Source of the DNA: Ectobius pallidus
Lineage: Eukaryota > Arthropoda > Insecta > Blattodea > Ectobiidae
Length of the DNA stretch: 64,000 bases
NCBI GenBank assembly: GCA_964059195.1
Contig: CAXKWD010000001.1
Coordinates: 155,794,532-155,858,531, forward strand
Reading direction: 5' to 3'
Under the pieces are notes generated by a model, which was not told the origin of the DNA, ran no database searches, and saw nothing but the letters and a program-made list of their open reading frames with translations. Of this stretch, positions 12,789 through 24,109 are shown piece after piece (positions within the stretch are counted from its first letter, which is position 1; each line of letters opens with the position of its first letter). The position numbers and the translations under genes were made by a program.

Positions 12789-13407
12789 ACATCTCTGACG
12801 CCGAAAGCTTGGTTTTAGATGAGAGTTTGAATCGACTTACAGTGTGCGAAATATACGATGACGAACACATCTAATACAGCCAGCCACCAATTCAATCATC
12901 AATTATTCAACTAATGCTTTAGATTGAAATATTTAATGTAATACTATGTAATAAAAGTTCTTAACTTGCATGAGAAAACAGTACCTATGTTTAGTTATTA
13001 TCTCCATAACCATAGTCCTTTTTTGTATCTCTACAGTAAAATTGATTTTTATCTGAATTGGTATAGGCTATTCACAATTGTTTTCGTTTATTTTCACATA
13101 CTTTGGAATAGAATATTCTTGCTGTCGTAACAAAAATTTTGCATGACAATCTTGTATTTAAAAGAGTAATAAAAATATGCGAGTAGTCTATAGATCTATA
13201 ATAGCATTCTTCTTCTTCTTCTTCTTCTTCTATCCCTCCGTTTTACCCCCGCCTTGTACGTGCATTTACACGGCCCACACCGCCCGGTCTGTAATAGCAT
13301 AGGCCTACTATTTATATAAATAGGTAATTTGATATTCTAGGAAAAATGTATTCAACTCCAAAATTCAACATAGAGATTTCAGAATATAGCCTACATTATA
13401 ACATTGC

Positions 13408-13444
<37 letters not shown>

Positions 13445-14140
13445 TGCTGTTCTACTGCACTCGTATAATCCTACAAGCTAGAAAGAAACCTGCGTAATAC
13501 ACATATGTTAGTATTAACCAATTTTTTATAATTTGTCATAATTGCCCTTGAAATACCCAGCATTGAATTCCTTTATATGTTAATTTGTAAAACATCGAAA
13601 CTTATATCGTTCACGAATTCAATGAATTCTAAATTCTCTTATTACATGTGTAGCAGCCCATATAATGTTAAAAAAGGATTTCTGTTCTGTGTTCATACTG
13701 TTGTTACTGTTGATTAAGAGACTGTGTTTAGAGGCGGGTCTTTTAGCATTGTAGAACGTAAGAAATAGACAATGATGGACGTTTTAAAAAATTTAAACGT
13801 ATTCATGTAATACTTCATACCCGCCCTGGTCATTTATTTCATAATGGACACACAAAGAAAAAACTCGGAAATGCATTTCAGCTTTTACCTGGTAAAGCTT
13901 AGCAAAGTAGAAAACGTAAATATAAGTGCAAATAATCACAGCTTTCCCTTCATTATTTTATTATGTAATTTATTAAAAGATAGGCCTACTGATTTTTTTG
14001 TGCTTATACAGTAGGCCTACCTGTATAATTTAAAAATAAATGGTGCAGCTTGAATAATTTCGAGTTGCTCTCTGGAGCTACAGAATGAAATAACAAAATA
14101 AATACGATAATGAAAAACAATGTGAAAAGAATAATAATTA
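12789..14140. other. No gene; two trinucleotide microsatellites
   Basis: (TTC)n lies at about 13207-13230 and (TTA)n at about 13407-13441. The rest is AT-rich without coding signal. Confidence 0.55.
13407..13441. repeat. (TTA)n microsatellite
   Basis: About 11 perfect trinucleotide units. Confidence 0.9.
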
Positions 14141-14314
14141 TTTCACACTGGCCGTGTGTAGACTTAGATGGAAAGATGAAGTCAGACTGAAAAATTCAAT
14201 GCCATAGCCGGGATTTGAACCAGGATCTTCGACTCTCCGTGCCGCTGCTCTTACCAAATGAGCTACCATGGCAACATGCCGGTACAACATTAAATTCTCC
14301 AACTGACTCACTGT
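14141..14314 (-). repeat. tRNA-derived SINE, left arm of an inverted pair
   Basis: Minus-strand copy of the SINE family at 5.8-6.3 kb, with a box-B equivalent (GGGATTTGAACC) at about 14210-14225 and the box-A region near 14260. It pairs with the plus-strand copy starting at 14338. Transcripts through this locus could form a hairpin with arms of about 140 bp. Confidence 0.75.
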
Positions 14315-14337
14315 GAGTCACTCACTCACTCCAACTG

Positions 14338-14480
14338 TGAGTCAGGTGGAGAATTTAATGTTGTACCGGCATGTTGCCATGGTAGCTTAGTTGGTAAGAG
14401 CAGCGGCACGAAGAGCTGAAGACCCTGGAACAAATTCCGGCTATGGCATTGAATTTTTCAGTCTGACTTCACCTTTCCAA
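14338..14480 (+). repeat. tRNA-derived SINE, right arm of an inverted pair
   Basis: Plus-strand copy from the GTGAGTCAGGTGGAG leader through the tRNA-like head. Box B is mutated (GGAACAAATTCC), and the TCTGACTTCACCTTTCC end is present. It is more diverged in box B than the left arm, so the two copies are probably separate insertions or an old inverted duplication. Confidence 0.75.
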
Positions 14481-15160
14481 TATGAGAAGAATTAAAGAAA
14501 GCATTGCGAATAGCAATTTTAATTCTCATAATTAATTGTTATAAATTATTTTAGTTAACTTATATGGTGGTATAATGAAAGATAATATCGTCTTGTATTG
14601 TAAGACTGTACCTCTCCTCGGATAGTCATATACTGTAATTTTTTATAATACAGTTTATATAAGCAAGTGACACCCAGGAGCTTTTCTTTTAAGAATAAAG
14701 GGTTAAAATGAGCGTTCACTGACAATTTATTTATAATTCTTATAACATTTATTCCTTCGAGATCGAGATATCTATTGAGAAAAGCGTCCAGTGTCAAATT
14801 GTAAAGCGATAATCCCTTATTAGTTTCTCTAATTATGTTTTAAGCTTATCCATTATTTTCATAAATAAGTCTAGTCTAATCTAGCATTTCTAGCATTTAC
14901 ACTTGAAATTTATAATTTTACATTAATAAATTTCAAAATAAATACACACTCGCGAATAAGCTACTACTTGTAGTGTAGCTAGCAATAACAGTTTTAATTA
15001 TTTGTTACAAAAAACTTTGTTATTTTTTAAATTTTATATTTTGTACTATATTCTATTTTTTAACAATCTGTCTGACAAGTTAACACAGTACAGTTAACTA
15101 AGAAAAACTAGAGTGGAATAATATTCTACAACGAATTCTAATGATTTGCAGGTTGGTATC
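14481..15160. other. AT-rich DNA, nothing recognised
   Basis: No coding or repeat signal beyond low-complexity AT sequence. Confidence 0.5.
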
Positions 15161-15161
15161 G

Positions 15162-15400
15162 TGGTTGTTTAATAACAGAAGTGTACCGAAGCTTAGGTCT
15201 GTGACTGTCGGCCGTGTGCTGGAATTTTGCCTTACAGGAGTTCTTTTGCATGTCTGTAAATAGGCCTATACAGACATAGACCTCACATAGCCTAGTTATG
15301 CATACATAAATGCCATTGAATTGATCCGGGATCAATCCCACGATGTTGGCCACAGAAAGGCAGCGTCATGCTGACTGATCCATCCAGCTCGGAAAGGCAT
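15162..15400 (-). repeat. tRNA-derived SINE (same family as 31525-31760)
   Basis: The minus strand parallels the SINE at 31525-31760 block by block: a GGATTGATCCCGGATC box-B region, then the equivalents of AACTCCTG and AATTCC-GCACAC, ending in a TAAACAACCA-like 3' end. Overall similarity is clear but diverged. The 71-codon minus open frame here is incidental. Confidence 0.65.
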
Positions 15401-15654
15401 GGTAAAGAATATGTTAAAGGTAAACTTTCAAATAAAGATTTTAAAGTTCCCAAAGTCTTCTAAAATATAAGCGTATGCAAACGACCATGAAGCTGCGGCT
15501 GATAATTAAGCCTATGTATAAGATTTAATTACTTATTCTACAGCTCTCTCTACATCAACAGGTCATTGGATCCATTTCTTTGTTTTAAACATTTCTATTG
15601 TTAAATCAAAGTTCATTTCAATCCGACATTTGCTTCTGCGAGTGGAAAAACTCG

Positions 15655-15735
15655 ATTGGTTGGCCATGGGATTTGAACCCGCAGCCTCCCGGGTGTTAGT
15701 TCGCGACGTTGCAGTCAACATGATGACTAACTCCC
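15655..15735 (-). repeat. tRNA-like sequence, minus strand
   Basis: A box-B-like GGGATTTGAACCC at about 15668-15680 is followed by CCTCCCGGG and a plausible head region to about 15735. It is isolated and has no clear acceptor stem, so it is more likely a SINE head than a tRNA gene. Confidence 0.35.
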
Positions 15736-16114
15736 AATTTAACGAATAAGGATATTAAAGTTTGGCCGTTTCTTAGCTCGTCTCGGGCATAGCTCAAATC
15801 CGAAGATTAAAGGATATTCGGGGGCTTCCAAAAAGTGAATGCCAAGTTTGGATTTTCTCATCCTTGACTTTAAAATAGTTAATTTAATAACTAATGAAAA
15901 CTGTGATTGGATATTTATTCACGTTTTAATTATAACAAGTGCTCGCGCCATGCGGTTCCAATGCCCACTTTTTCTTCTACAAATTTGTTTAAAAACTTTT
16001 CTTAAAGATTAATAAAACGAGGTTGTGAATGAACTTATGCAAAGTAATATTCAATTCAATGCCCAGAAAATTTCCACACACATAGACAAACACAAAACCG
16101 AACCTGCAAAGTAA
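15736..16114. other. No recognised gene
   Basis: Unique-looking AT-rich sequence up to the A that precedes the Helitron at 16115. Confidence 0.4.
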
Positions 16115-17644
16115 TCTATATTAATAAAAGGAAGTGTCTGTCCTCCGTCTGTCTGTCTTCCGTCTGTCTGTCTGTCCGCGATGCCCAGCGAAATCTACTC
16201 AACGCAGAGATCTGAAATTTTATAAGTAGGCGGACTAAAGGGTCGGAATGTGCACCTCGAAGCCGGAATTTTAATTTTCGCCTCCGATCGTGAGTTATGA
16301 GTGAAAAACTGGCAGAAAACGTGCATTTTTTTGCGTTTTAGAAGTATCAGTTTCAGTAATAAATTTCAATATCAAATAACTTACAGATGGCTTTGGCTAT
16401 TTTTGTCAACATACCTTGAAAATAAAAGCAACGCGATCGCTTGATTTTGTAAGTCTATCCTAGACGATTCATTTGTTTAGAGTGTCAAGGCCCACAGACA
16501 TATGACATTTTCAACCTACACGGAAGAAGGATAATCAACCCTAAATATGGTCAAACATTGTTCGATTTGAACGAAACTCACTATACAGGGGTTTTCTGGG
16601 CCAAGGAACTCGAATCTGAGGTCGCTTTTACCAGGGGACGCTACCTAATCGTGGAATGCACTCCACGTGATTTAGGTGTTAATAATTATAATTTGAAATA
16701 ATTATCGCGGGGGAAGCCGCGGGCACATGCGGGCACATGCTGTTTGTCTGTCTGTCCACGATGCCCATCGAAATCTACTGAACGCAAAGATCTGAAAATT
16801 TAAAGATAGATGGACTGAAAGGTGGGCGAATGCACCTCGAAGCCGAATTTTTAATTTTAGCTTTCGTTCGCGAGTTATGAGTAAAAAACTGGCAGAAAAC
16901 GTGATTTTAGCGCTGTCGAAGCATCAGATTTCAGTAATACATTTCAATGTCAAATCAATTGCAGTTGGCTTTGGCTATTTTTGTCATACCGTGGAAATAA
17001 AAGCATCGCGATCGCTTGAATGTTGTAAGCCCACGCTGGTCGATTCATTTGTTTAGAATGTCAAGGCCCGTAGACATATGAAATTTTCAACCTACACGGA
17101 AGAGGGATAATCAACATAGACCTAAATATGGTTAAACATCGTTCGATTTGGACGAAACTCACTATACAGGGATTTTCTGGGCCAAGGAACTCGAATCTGA
17201 GATAGCTTTTACCAGGCAACGATATCTAATCGTGGTATGTAATTCACGTGATTTAGGTGTTAACTATTATGCTCTTAATTTTTAATTCTTGAAATAATTA
17301 TCGCGGGCGATCGCTTGATTTTGTAAGTCCATCCTGGACGATTCATTTGTTTAGAATATCAAGGCCCGAAGACATATGAAATTTTCAACCTACACGGAAG
17401 AGGGATAATCAATATAGGCCTAAATATGGTCAAACATTGTTCGATTTGGACGAAACTCACTGTACAGGGGTTTTCTGGGCCAAGGAACTCGAATCTGAGG
17501 TCGCTTTTACCAGGCGACGCTATCTAATCGTGGTATGTAGTCCACGTGATTTAGGTGTTAATAAATATAATGATTTAACTATTATGCTCTTAATTTTTAA
17601 TTTTTGAAATAATTATCGCGGGCGAAGCCGCGGGCACATGCTAG
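16115..17644 (+). mobile_element. Non-autonomous Helitron with internal duplication
   Basis: The element starts TCTATATTAATAAAAGG after an A at 16114 and ends CATGCTAG before a T at 17645, matching the Helitron rule 5'-TC...CTRR-3' inserted between A and T without target duplication. A GC hairpin (CGCGG, loop GCGAAG, CCGCG at 17617-17632) lies 8 nt before the CTAG, as expected for the Helitron 3' signal. The interior consists of two long copies of one sequence (about 16130-16730 and 16735-17300) plus a partial third (17305-17640). Each copy contains GAAATCTACT, CTCGAATCTGAG and an ending like CGCGGG. No Rep/helicase coding is seen. Confidence 0.85.
17617..17644 (+). terminator. Helitron 3' hairpin and CTAG terminus
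   Basis: A 5-bp GC stem with a 6-nt loop is followed by GGCACATG and CTAG. In Helitrons this palindrome marks the rolling-circle end point. Confidence 0.85.
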
Positions 17645-17645
17645 T

Positions 17646-18016
17646 CATCAATAAAACTGAAAGGATCTACATTCTACAATATAAGCCATTGTTGTATGGA
17701 GTGTGCCAAAGATAACCGGAGACTCAGTCCACTTAGCGTTTAATAGCCGTAGATGATCTGGTTGAACTCCGGTTAGAAGAGTATTTAAAAGCATTCATTA
17801 ACAGTAAAAACTCCTGAAATTATCTGCTTTTTATGACAGTTGAGTGTTTGCTCTCTGTGTGTTCGATGACTCACAGCCTCCTTCCCTAATACAACCTACT
17901 ATAATTTGAAAGTTTTGTGATCACACTACGTCGTTTCAAGCTATTTGAGGTTCCGAAGATATAGCATATAGTATAACTAATTCCGCTCAATGACTTGTCC
18001 TCAAACAATTTAGGCT
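17646..18016. other. No recognised gene
   Basis: Short unique-looking spacer between the Helitron and the next TIR element. Confidence 0.4.
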
Positions 18017-18748
18017 CTATACTTGATCCAAGATGTGTAGGGAGAAAAAGTAAACAACCTAATGTGAAAGTACAAAGCACAGTTCACAAGAGTTCGTTTT
18101 TTAGACTGTTTAGTTGATTACATACAGTACAGTACATTGAACTTTATTTTTTACATTAAGCACCAATGTTTTGTATAAATTTACAATCTGTATCTTCTCG
18201 CCGCTGGACAAACTTTTTCCTCGCATGTTTCTTTATTGGTAACGTAAGTTCTGAAGGCACTGGCTTGTAATTTTCCTCTATGATATAAATTATTAGAGGT
18301 TATGCCCATTACTTTTACTTACAACATTTAGTGTACTTCATCATACACTGTGTAAATGAAAAGTACAACGAATTAATTAGTTATGTTATAAAATACGTCT
18401 TGTATTTAGTAACTTATGTCACTTGTTTTTCTTCAGAATCAACATGTTTGCCAAAGCAACGGTAAAATAAATGAAATCTTGTTTCCTACATATATGTTGT
18501 AAAACATGCAAGCCTATGACATAAATACGAAAGCAAGCAACTCACTTAACAGAACTTATGTTTTGACAGTTACATAAGATATAAATAATTATACGATGTG
18601 TGCGGAATGGATGTAGACATCTACTGACCTTGTCGCACTTCGGTGAAGTATGCGCTGGTGCGATTAACCAATGAAACGACAGGACACAGTTAGTCAAGGC
18701 AAGTCTGTTGTTTACTTTTGCTCCGTACACATCTTGGATCAAGTATAG
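18017..18748. mobile_element. TIR element with 42-bp inverted ends (possible Tc1/mariner-type MITE)
   Basis: The left end CTATACTTGATCCAAGATGT is repeated inverted at the right end (ACATCTTGGATCAAGTATAG). The inverted match extends for about 42 bp with roughly three mismatches. If the innermost TA of each end is the target duplication, the element starts CTTGATCCAAG and follows the Tc1/mariner TA rule; this class assignment is inference. No transposase frame is present. Confidence 0.7.
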
Positions 18749-19751
18749 CTTGGCAATTGCACACGGCCACGGTGAAATCCATCATTTGATCTCGCATTAC
18801 AGGGGCTCCTTGACTATAAATAATATCTGAGAGTAAATCTTAAACCAAGAGTTTCACTGTTCGTATTTATATAAATTTGGATGCACCACCGGTCTCACGA
18901 AGATAAATTTATTGCTCATTTGATAGAATATAAATTTCCCTAGCATCCCGATGGTGAGATGTCAAATAGTGATGGTGTAAACAACAATAAAAGCATCTTC
19001 ACAACTGAAGCAGTTAACCGTAATAATTCTTACCTTGTCTGAGGCTCGACCTTCTGCTAATTGCATGCCGCCTGAGTACCTATAATTCAACTCTAGTCCC
19101 CTACAGACGAATCTTTCATTTTATTACCGGTACAACCTCACGTTACTGTAACTTATCTATGGCCAGAAGACTTACAACTAAAGAGATTTCCTCTAAACCT
19201 CCAACCGTGACATTATTATAAAAAAAGATTAATAGTTTTAGTATCATTACATAGGAAGCTTCAAATTTTTCAACTGAGTGAATATAAAAATATTTTGTTA
19301 TCACGCTTCCACAACTTTTAAAACAATACTTCTTTAATACTTATGATACTATATTAAAAATTACCTTTATTGCTGTTTCTGTATACAATATATTTACAAT
19401 ATATATGTCGCAAGCAAATTGTTAATTCAGTCTTTTTCACAAAATGCCGGAAAATTATTAATGAAACATCCATTCTGCAATTTGACTGGTTACACTTCAG
19501 GCATATTAAGAAAGCCGTTATGGAATCAATTAGATTGTAAAACAAAAATCGTTTGCTCTATTTAAAATGTCTGTTCTGTAATTTGACTCGTTATCCACTG
19601 AAGTTTTCTTCTCTCCTGAACAGTTTTTAAACTTAGCATCTTTTAGTTGCTTAACGACTTGCTCAGTAAGGGCGGAGGTCCACGGTTTCTTCAAAGATTT
19701 CTCGTTAGCAGCACTATATACTTGTAAAATGAGTTAAAATAGTTCTTCTGA
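18749..19751. other. No recognised gene
   Basis: AT-rich sequence flanking the LTR element, ending in AGTT (19752-19755), the left copy of that element's target duplication. Confidence 0.5.
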
Positions 19752-19755
19752 AGTT

Positions 19756-20316
19756 TGTGGTATAGTGAGAAATTGTTGCATTAGTTTGAATAAGCCTTTA
19801 TTGCATAAAGTATAACGCGACATTGTGGCACCGAGTTCTTTCAGATAACTTGTTACTTTAGCAGGATGCATAGTTTAATTACAAGATTCAGCATTCTTTC
19901 GATATGATAATGGAGCTGGTGACTTATGATTATCGTGTGAATTGCTGAGTGTCATTCTTATATTTCACTATAGTTGCACGATAACAATAAAGATTATCAG
20001 ACATTCCAAGAAGCAGCCATCACCTTCCCACGTCTCTTACGAATATATAAGGAGTATGATTTTTGCATTGTGTTGTATTCTACTGCGAGTGTTAGTAGGT
20101 GCTTGTCACACTCTCTACTGCACCATAGTGTATTTTATTTACGTTTACGCTTAATAAAGTTATTCTTCAAGTATTTGTGTTTTCACTACATCAACGCTAC
20201 CAGCATATCAACTTCTGCTACTCTGCTGCTTCTCAGACTTAGGTTTGAGACCAACCTACGGGATCTCCGGAGGTTCAGGTGGTGCGACAAAACGGTTGGA
20301 AATACATTACACGACA
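19756..20316 (+). repeat. 5' LTR
   Basis: 561 bp, beginning TGTGGTATAG and ending TACACGACA. It contains a TATA-like box (TATATAAGG, 20044-20052) and a polyadenylation signal AATAAA (20153-20158), spaced plausibly for a retroviral R region between them. It looks identical to the 3' LTR. Confidence 0.95.
20044..20052 (+). promoter_or_regulatory. LTR TATA-like box
   Basis: TATATAAGG about 105 bp upstream of the AATAAA signal. Its counterpart in the 3' LTR is at 27967-27975. Promoter role is inferred from position. Confidence 0.5.
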
Positions 20317-20320
20317 TAAT

Positions 20321-20340
20321 CTTGGTGGCAGCGGGCGGAT
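20321..20340 (+). other. Probable primer-binding site region
   Basis: Starting within a few bases of the LTR end, CTTGGTGGCAGCGGGC resembles the TGG-initiated sites complementary to a tRNA 3' end (CCA) used by Gypsy-type elements. I did not assign the primer tRNA. Confidence 0.55.
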
Positions 20341-20387
20341 GAGTAGTAGCAGTAGCAGCATACTACCGGTCAAGCTGAACGTAGATA

Positions 20388-21035
20388 TTGGTACTAAATC
20401 CATGTGTCCTGTGTAGACACCGTCCATCTTTTAAAGGTTGCGAAGACATATATGCACATGCTTCTTGTAATATACAGAATCCAGATCCATGGAATGGTGC
20501 TCCATTAAGAAGATTACTTCCTGAAGAATTTGAATTATCAGTGGGACATGACGGATACCCAGTGACTATATTTGAATACGAGTGAGAATTGATAATGTCG
20601 AACAGTATAATTGTTCCTGACTGTGGACGACTGGGGACGGACTGTAACAACTGGTCCTACGATCATTCGTGTGTAATCTGCATACATTTTCCTACTGCAA
20701 GTTGTAACGATGAGCACGAGGACGCTCCATTTCATTTGCAGTGGCTCACTCCCAATATCGAGACTTTTCACCAAGGCGAACAATTTTCTAGACTGCAACC
20801 AGAAGAAATTGAGGCATCAGGAACAACAAAATATAACCAAGTTTTTCAAGTAAAACCACGAGTGTCGCAAATTGAGGACGGCATCCTCCATTTTGTAAAT
20901 TTGGGAGGCCGGCTGACTGGAAACGCTTGAGAATACAATGTGGCAGCAGGAAGGCAAACGCACTTAGTTGTCTGGACCCGTATTATCAAAACGAACTCAG
21001 ACGGCACCAGGGAATATTACATGGAAGTTGAATAA
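20388..21035 (+). pseudogene. Unknown leader reading frame between PBS and gag
   Basis: A single frame runs from about 20388 to a TAA at 21033-21035 (216 codons), broken only by TGA codons at 20583-20585 and 20928-20930. Both would be CGA if a CpG-type C-to-T change is assumed. The two halves share a pattern: a C-x2-C pair (PCVLCRHRP; SCVICIHFP) and later LPEEFEL or LQPEEIEAS. This suggests an internal repeat of a small cysteine-containing module. The final third (GRQTHLVVWTRI, SDGTREYYMEVE) looks protein-like. I do not recognise the family. Canonical Gypsy elements have no such gene here, so it may be a captured host gene or a lineage-specific accessory gene. Confidence 0.5.
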
Positions 21036-21489
21036 AAGAACATGTAGCATATAGCGTCGACCACAGTACCAAACCAACCTCGTTTCTGAAGACATTTCTT
21101 CAGAACTCTTCTGTATCTTCTCTACATTGAGGTGTAGCGCAGATCCCTTCATCTTCCTCTTCGGGATACCCGTCAAGGTTCCGGTATCTCCTGATCATCG
21201 CTGTTCACCGTGGGAATCCTTCTCGCTAGGACCGGTTGGAGGTCCGAGGACTACACACCCAATTGGAGGCCACCCTAGCAGCAAGTCTCTGTCTGACTTG
21301 TGGAAGAACGACTCCTTGTGGAAGTCAAGCCCCACCAGCGTCGAGGCGCAGCAGCGATCCTTCAATTTTTCAGGTTAGTACTGTGAAGGCATAGAATACC
21401 CGTTAGTTTTCAGTCACTTTCCATAAAACATATATATATAGTGTTATATATATATATAAGTGTAAAATAAACAGTGAATAGCTAGCAAT

Positions 21490-22890
21490 ATGGCGGAAAA
21501 AGCAACAGCAGACATAGCTCAAACAGAGCAAGTTGAGATAGCTTCACGGGAAGACACATTGGTACATGATAGGTTTTTATTAAATGCTTTACTTTGCGAA
21601 TTTTTTGTTTAAGGATTATTAATTTGGAAAACAAAAGATTTTGGAGTTTATTTTTATAACGATGTAATAGATTATTACATTTTATCCAAAGAAGATATGT
21701 CGAAAGCTTTTAATATGCCTTGGCATATTTGTAACATTTTATTGATAAAGGGCAGGACGATGAATTTGAGGACGCTTTTTTCGTCCATTTTCATTTTTGC
21801 ACACCAAATTACGTTGGTGACGGATTTTTATAAACCAGAATGTCAGCATGTATGCAATATCAGGAATAATTATGTTAAATATTTAGTACAGAAACATTTT
21901 AGCATGTTTACAGTAGATTAAAGATATTTTTGTGACAGAATAGCAGAATTGAGCACAGTTACAGTAATAAATTATGAGCATAATTTAAATAGTTACATTA
22001 ATTTGTTTTTTAATTTAGTGAATTAATAAATTTTATTGATATACACATTTTATTTTGTTGAAATATGTTTTAGCAAAAAAATTACCGGTGACATAAAGCG
22101 CACGTTAAATATTTGAGACCCAACAGGAATTACATGGGTTAGCATTAAAGAAAAGTTAGAAATATATTATGCAGTACATCGTAATTTTGCTTATTACATC
22201 ACACAGTTATATTAAGTTAAACAAAATTATAATGAGTTTATGACAGCATACGGTAGAAGAGTAAAACATTTAATATCATACACAGTGCAAAGCACAGATA
22301 AATTCATTTATGCGAGGAACATAGATGAAAAAGGAGCCAGGAAAATTATTGCTAGACTAGGTAGGACTCTGTTTATTAATGGCATAGCAGATAATGCCAC
22401 TAGAGAAGCGGTTAAGAGAGATTCAGATAATATCTCTATGAAATAGGCTATTGATAGGGCTGTAGCCTAGGAAAGTGACCGAAAGCCTAACGTATCCCTT
22501 AAAAGACCCTATAAACCACAGCTTAAGTCAGCCCCAGTGTTCAAAAAGAGAGTCAGTGAACTCAGTAAATGTCAGATGCTTCGGGTGTGGGAAGCCAGGA
22601 CATGTAAGAAAGGACTGCAAATGCGAAAAGTGCCAAAGAGAAGGCCATAGTGCCAAGGGACTGTATGTCAGGCGGGTCGCAACCCCTGAATACATCCAGG
22701 AAGGGAAACCAAAAGAAGTTCCACCTATGCAGTCGGGGTGTGAACAGATGGTTATCCAGGACTGCTCAGTCTGTAATGATGAGAGTCATGAACACATAGG
22801 TCACCATAATCCATTTGCTTTTTATGTAACCTCCGAGGAGATACATAAGAGAATTGGATTGGTACTTTATGATATTGGCTGAGGCGTATC
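21490..22890 (+). pseudogene. Degenerate gag-like gene with zinc knuckle
   Basis: An ATG at 21490 opens a frame starting MAEKATADIAQTEQVEIA, which stops after 40 codons (TAA 21610-21612). Coding traces resume at 22240-22446 and 22500-22882. The 22.56-22.66 kb part has a CCHC-like knuckle (CFGCGKPGHVRKDC) followed by CEKCQREGH, a nucleocapsid hallmark. In-frame TAG codons at 22444 and 22468 sit where Gln or Glu codons would be expected. Gag would assemble the particle, but this copy cannot make a full protein. Confidence 0.75.
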
Positions 22891-23170
22891 ATTAGTACGG
22901 AGAACTAGCTTAACCTGTCCTAAAGTGAATAAAAGAAAAGTTAAGAAGTTACAAACGGTAACTGGTGAAATATTTGTGAAATAAATGTTAGTACAGTTTA
23001 CCACTGAGGAAATAGGTATTAGAAGTTGTGAAAAGCAAGAGATACAAGAAAATGTATTTTGTTGTGAAGGTGTAGTGGAATGTAAAGATAATGTTTTCAG
23101 TTGTCTGGTATTAAATTTAAATGAATACGAGATGGAATTAAATTTTGAGTTTTCGTTTAGATTATGTTAA
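22850..23170 (+). pseudogene. Retroviral-type aspartic protease remnant
   Basis: Just after the zinc-knuckle region the frame reads LVLYDIG, stop, GVSLVRR. This resembles the D-[TS]-G-A-x-x-S-L protease active site of Gypsy elements, with the Ala position replaced by a stop. Only short open pieces follow (for example 22985-23170). The call rests on position and this one motif. Confidence 0.45.
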
Positions 23171-23284
23171 TTTAAAATATAACAAGACACAGTTGAATTA
23201 AAAAGATAAGTTAAAGTGTTAGAAAGTCAATTACGTTTATTTTATATTATGGAAGGAGTGAACAAATAAAGCCAATTTGTTTTG

Positions 23285-24085
23285 AATTCAGCGACATATT
23301 CAGGTTTTTCGATGATGGATTAATTGAAGTGAAAAGAGTAAAGCATTACATAAGCATTTTTTATATACAGTTTGGAAGAATACAATGATATGTTTAATCA
23401 GTGATGTAAATATCAAGTTCAGTTAGAACCAGAATATTGTGAATTTTTGAAAGAAGAGTTTAAATATTTAGGTCACGTAGTAAATGAAGTTGGATTATCC
23501 CCAGATTTAAAGAAAGTATATGCAATTTAAAACTTTTTTAGACAAAAAATACAAGAAGATATAAAAGCATTTTAAGTTTGACAGCATATTATAGGAAGTT
23601 TATTTTAATTTTTAGTAAATTTGTAAAATTATGGAACGAGTTATTAAAGAAATATATAATATAGACATGGTCAGAAGTTTAAGAAAAGGTATATGATAAT
23701 TTAAGAAGATAGTTCATTTTATTACAGTTTTTTTTATTTTACCCAGTTAATTGTATTTACCACGTAGATGTCAGTGATAAAGAAATAAGATAAAATTTAA
23801 ATCAAGAAAAAATAGAAGATAAACCAATAGATTTTGCAAGGACAATATTGAATAACGCCTAAATAAATTATAATACTATTGATGAAGAATTAATTGCAAT
23901 AGTATGGGCAAGTAAATATTTCAGATTTTATTTAAGAGATAGAGAATTTACAATTGTTACAGATCATAAATTATTAAAGTTTTTGATGAATGTTAAAGAT
24001 TTTGATTTTAGGATTATGCGATGGCACATTGCGTTAGAAAAGTATGACTATGATGTAGAGCATAAAGCAGGTATTTAGTGATAAA
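23285..24085 (+). pseudogene. Reverse transcriptase thumb / RNase H remnant
   Basis: Traces appear in Gypsy order: EFLKEEFKYLGHVVNEVG and LSPDLKK (RT distal part), TAYYRKF (connection), HVDVSDKEI, PIDFARTILN, IDEELIAIVWASKYFRFYL and FTIVTDHKLLKFLM (RNase H). The upstream fingers/palm blocks with the polymerase catalytic Asp pair are not found between the protease trace and 23400, so they are deleted or unrecognisable. Numerous TAA, TAG and TGA codons interrupt it. It cannot be functional. Confidence 0.85.
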
Positions 24086-24109
24086 CGTGAAAACACATAG
24101 TCAAGCAAA

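Noticed and set aside
19942..20342. Open frames of 70 and 122 codons, repeated at 27865-28280
   Set aside because: They lie inside the two LTRs and repeat only because the LTRs do. They lie over promoter and polyadenylation sequence, with no sign of coding constraint.
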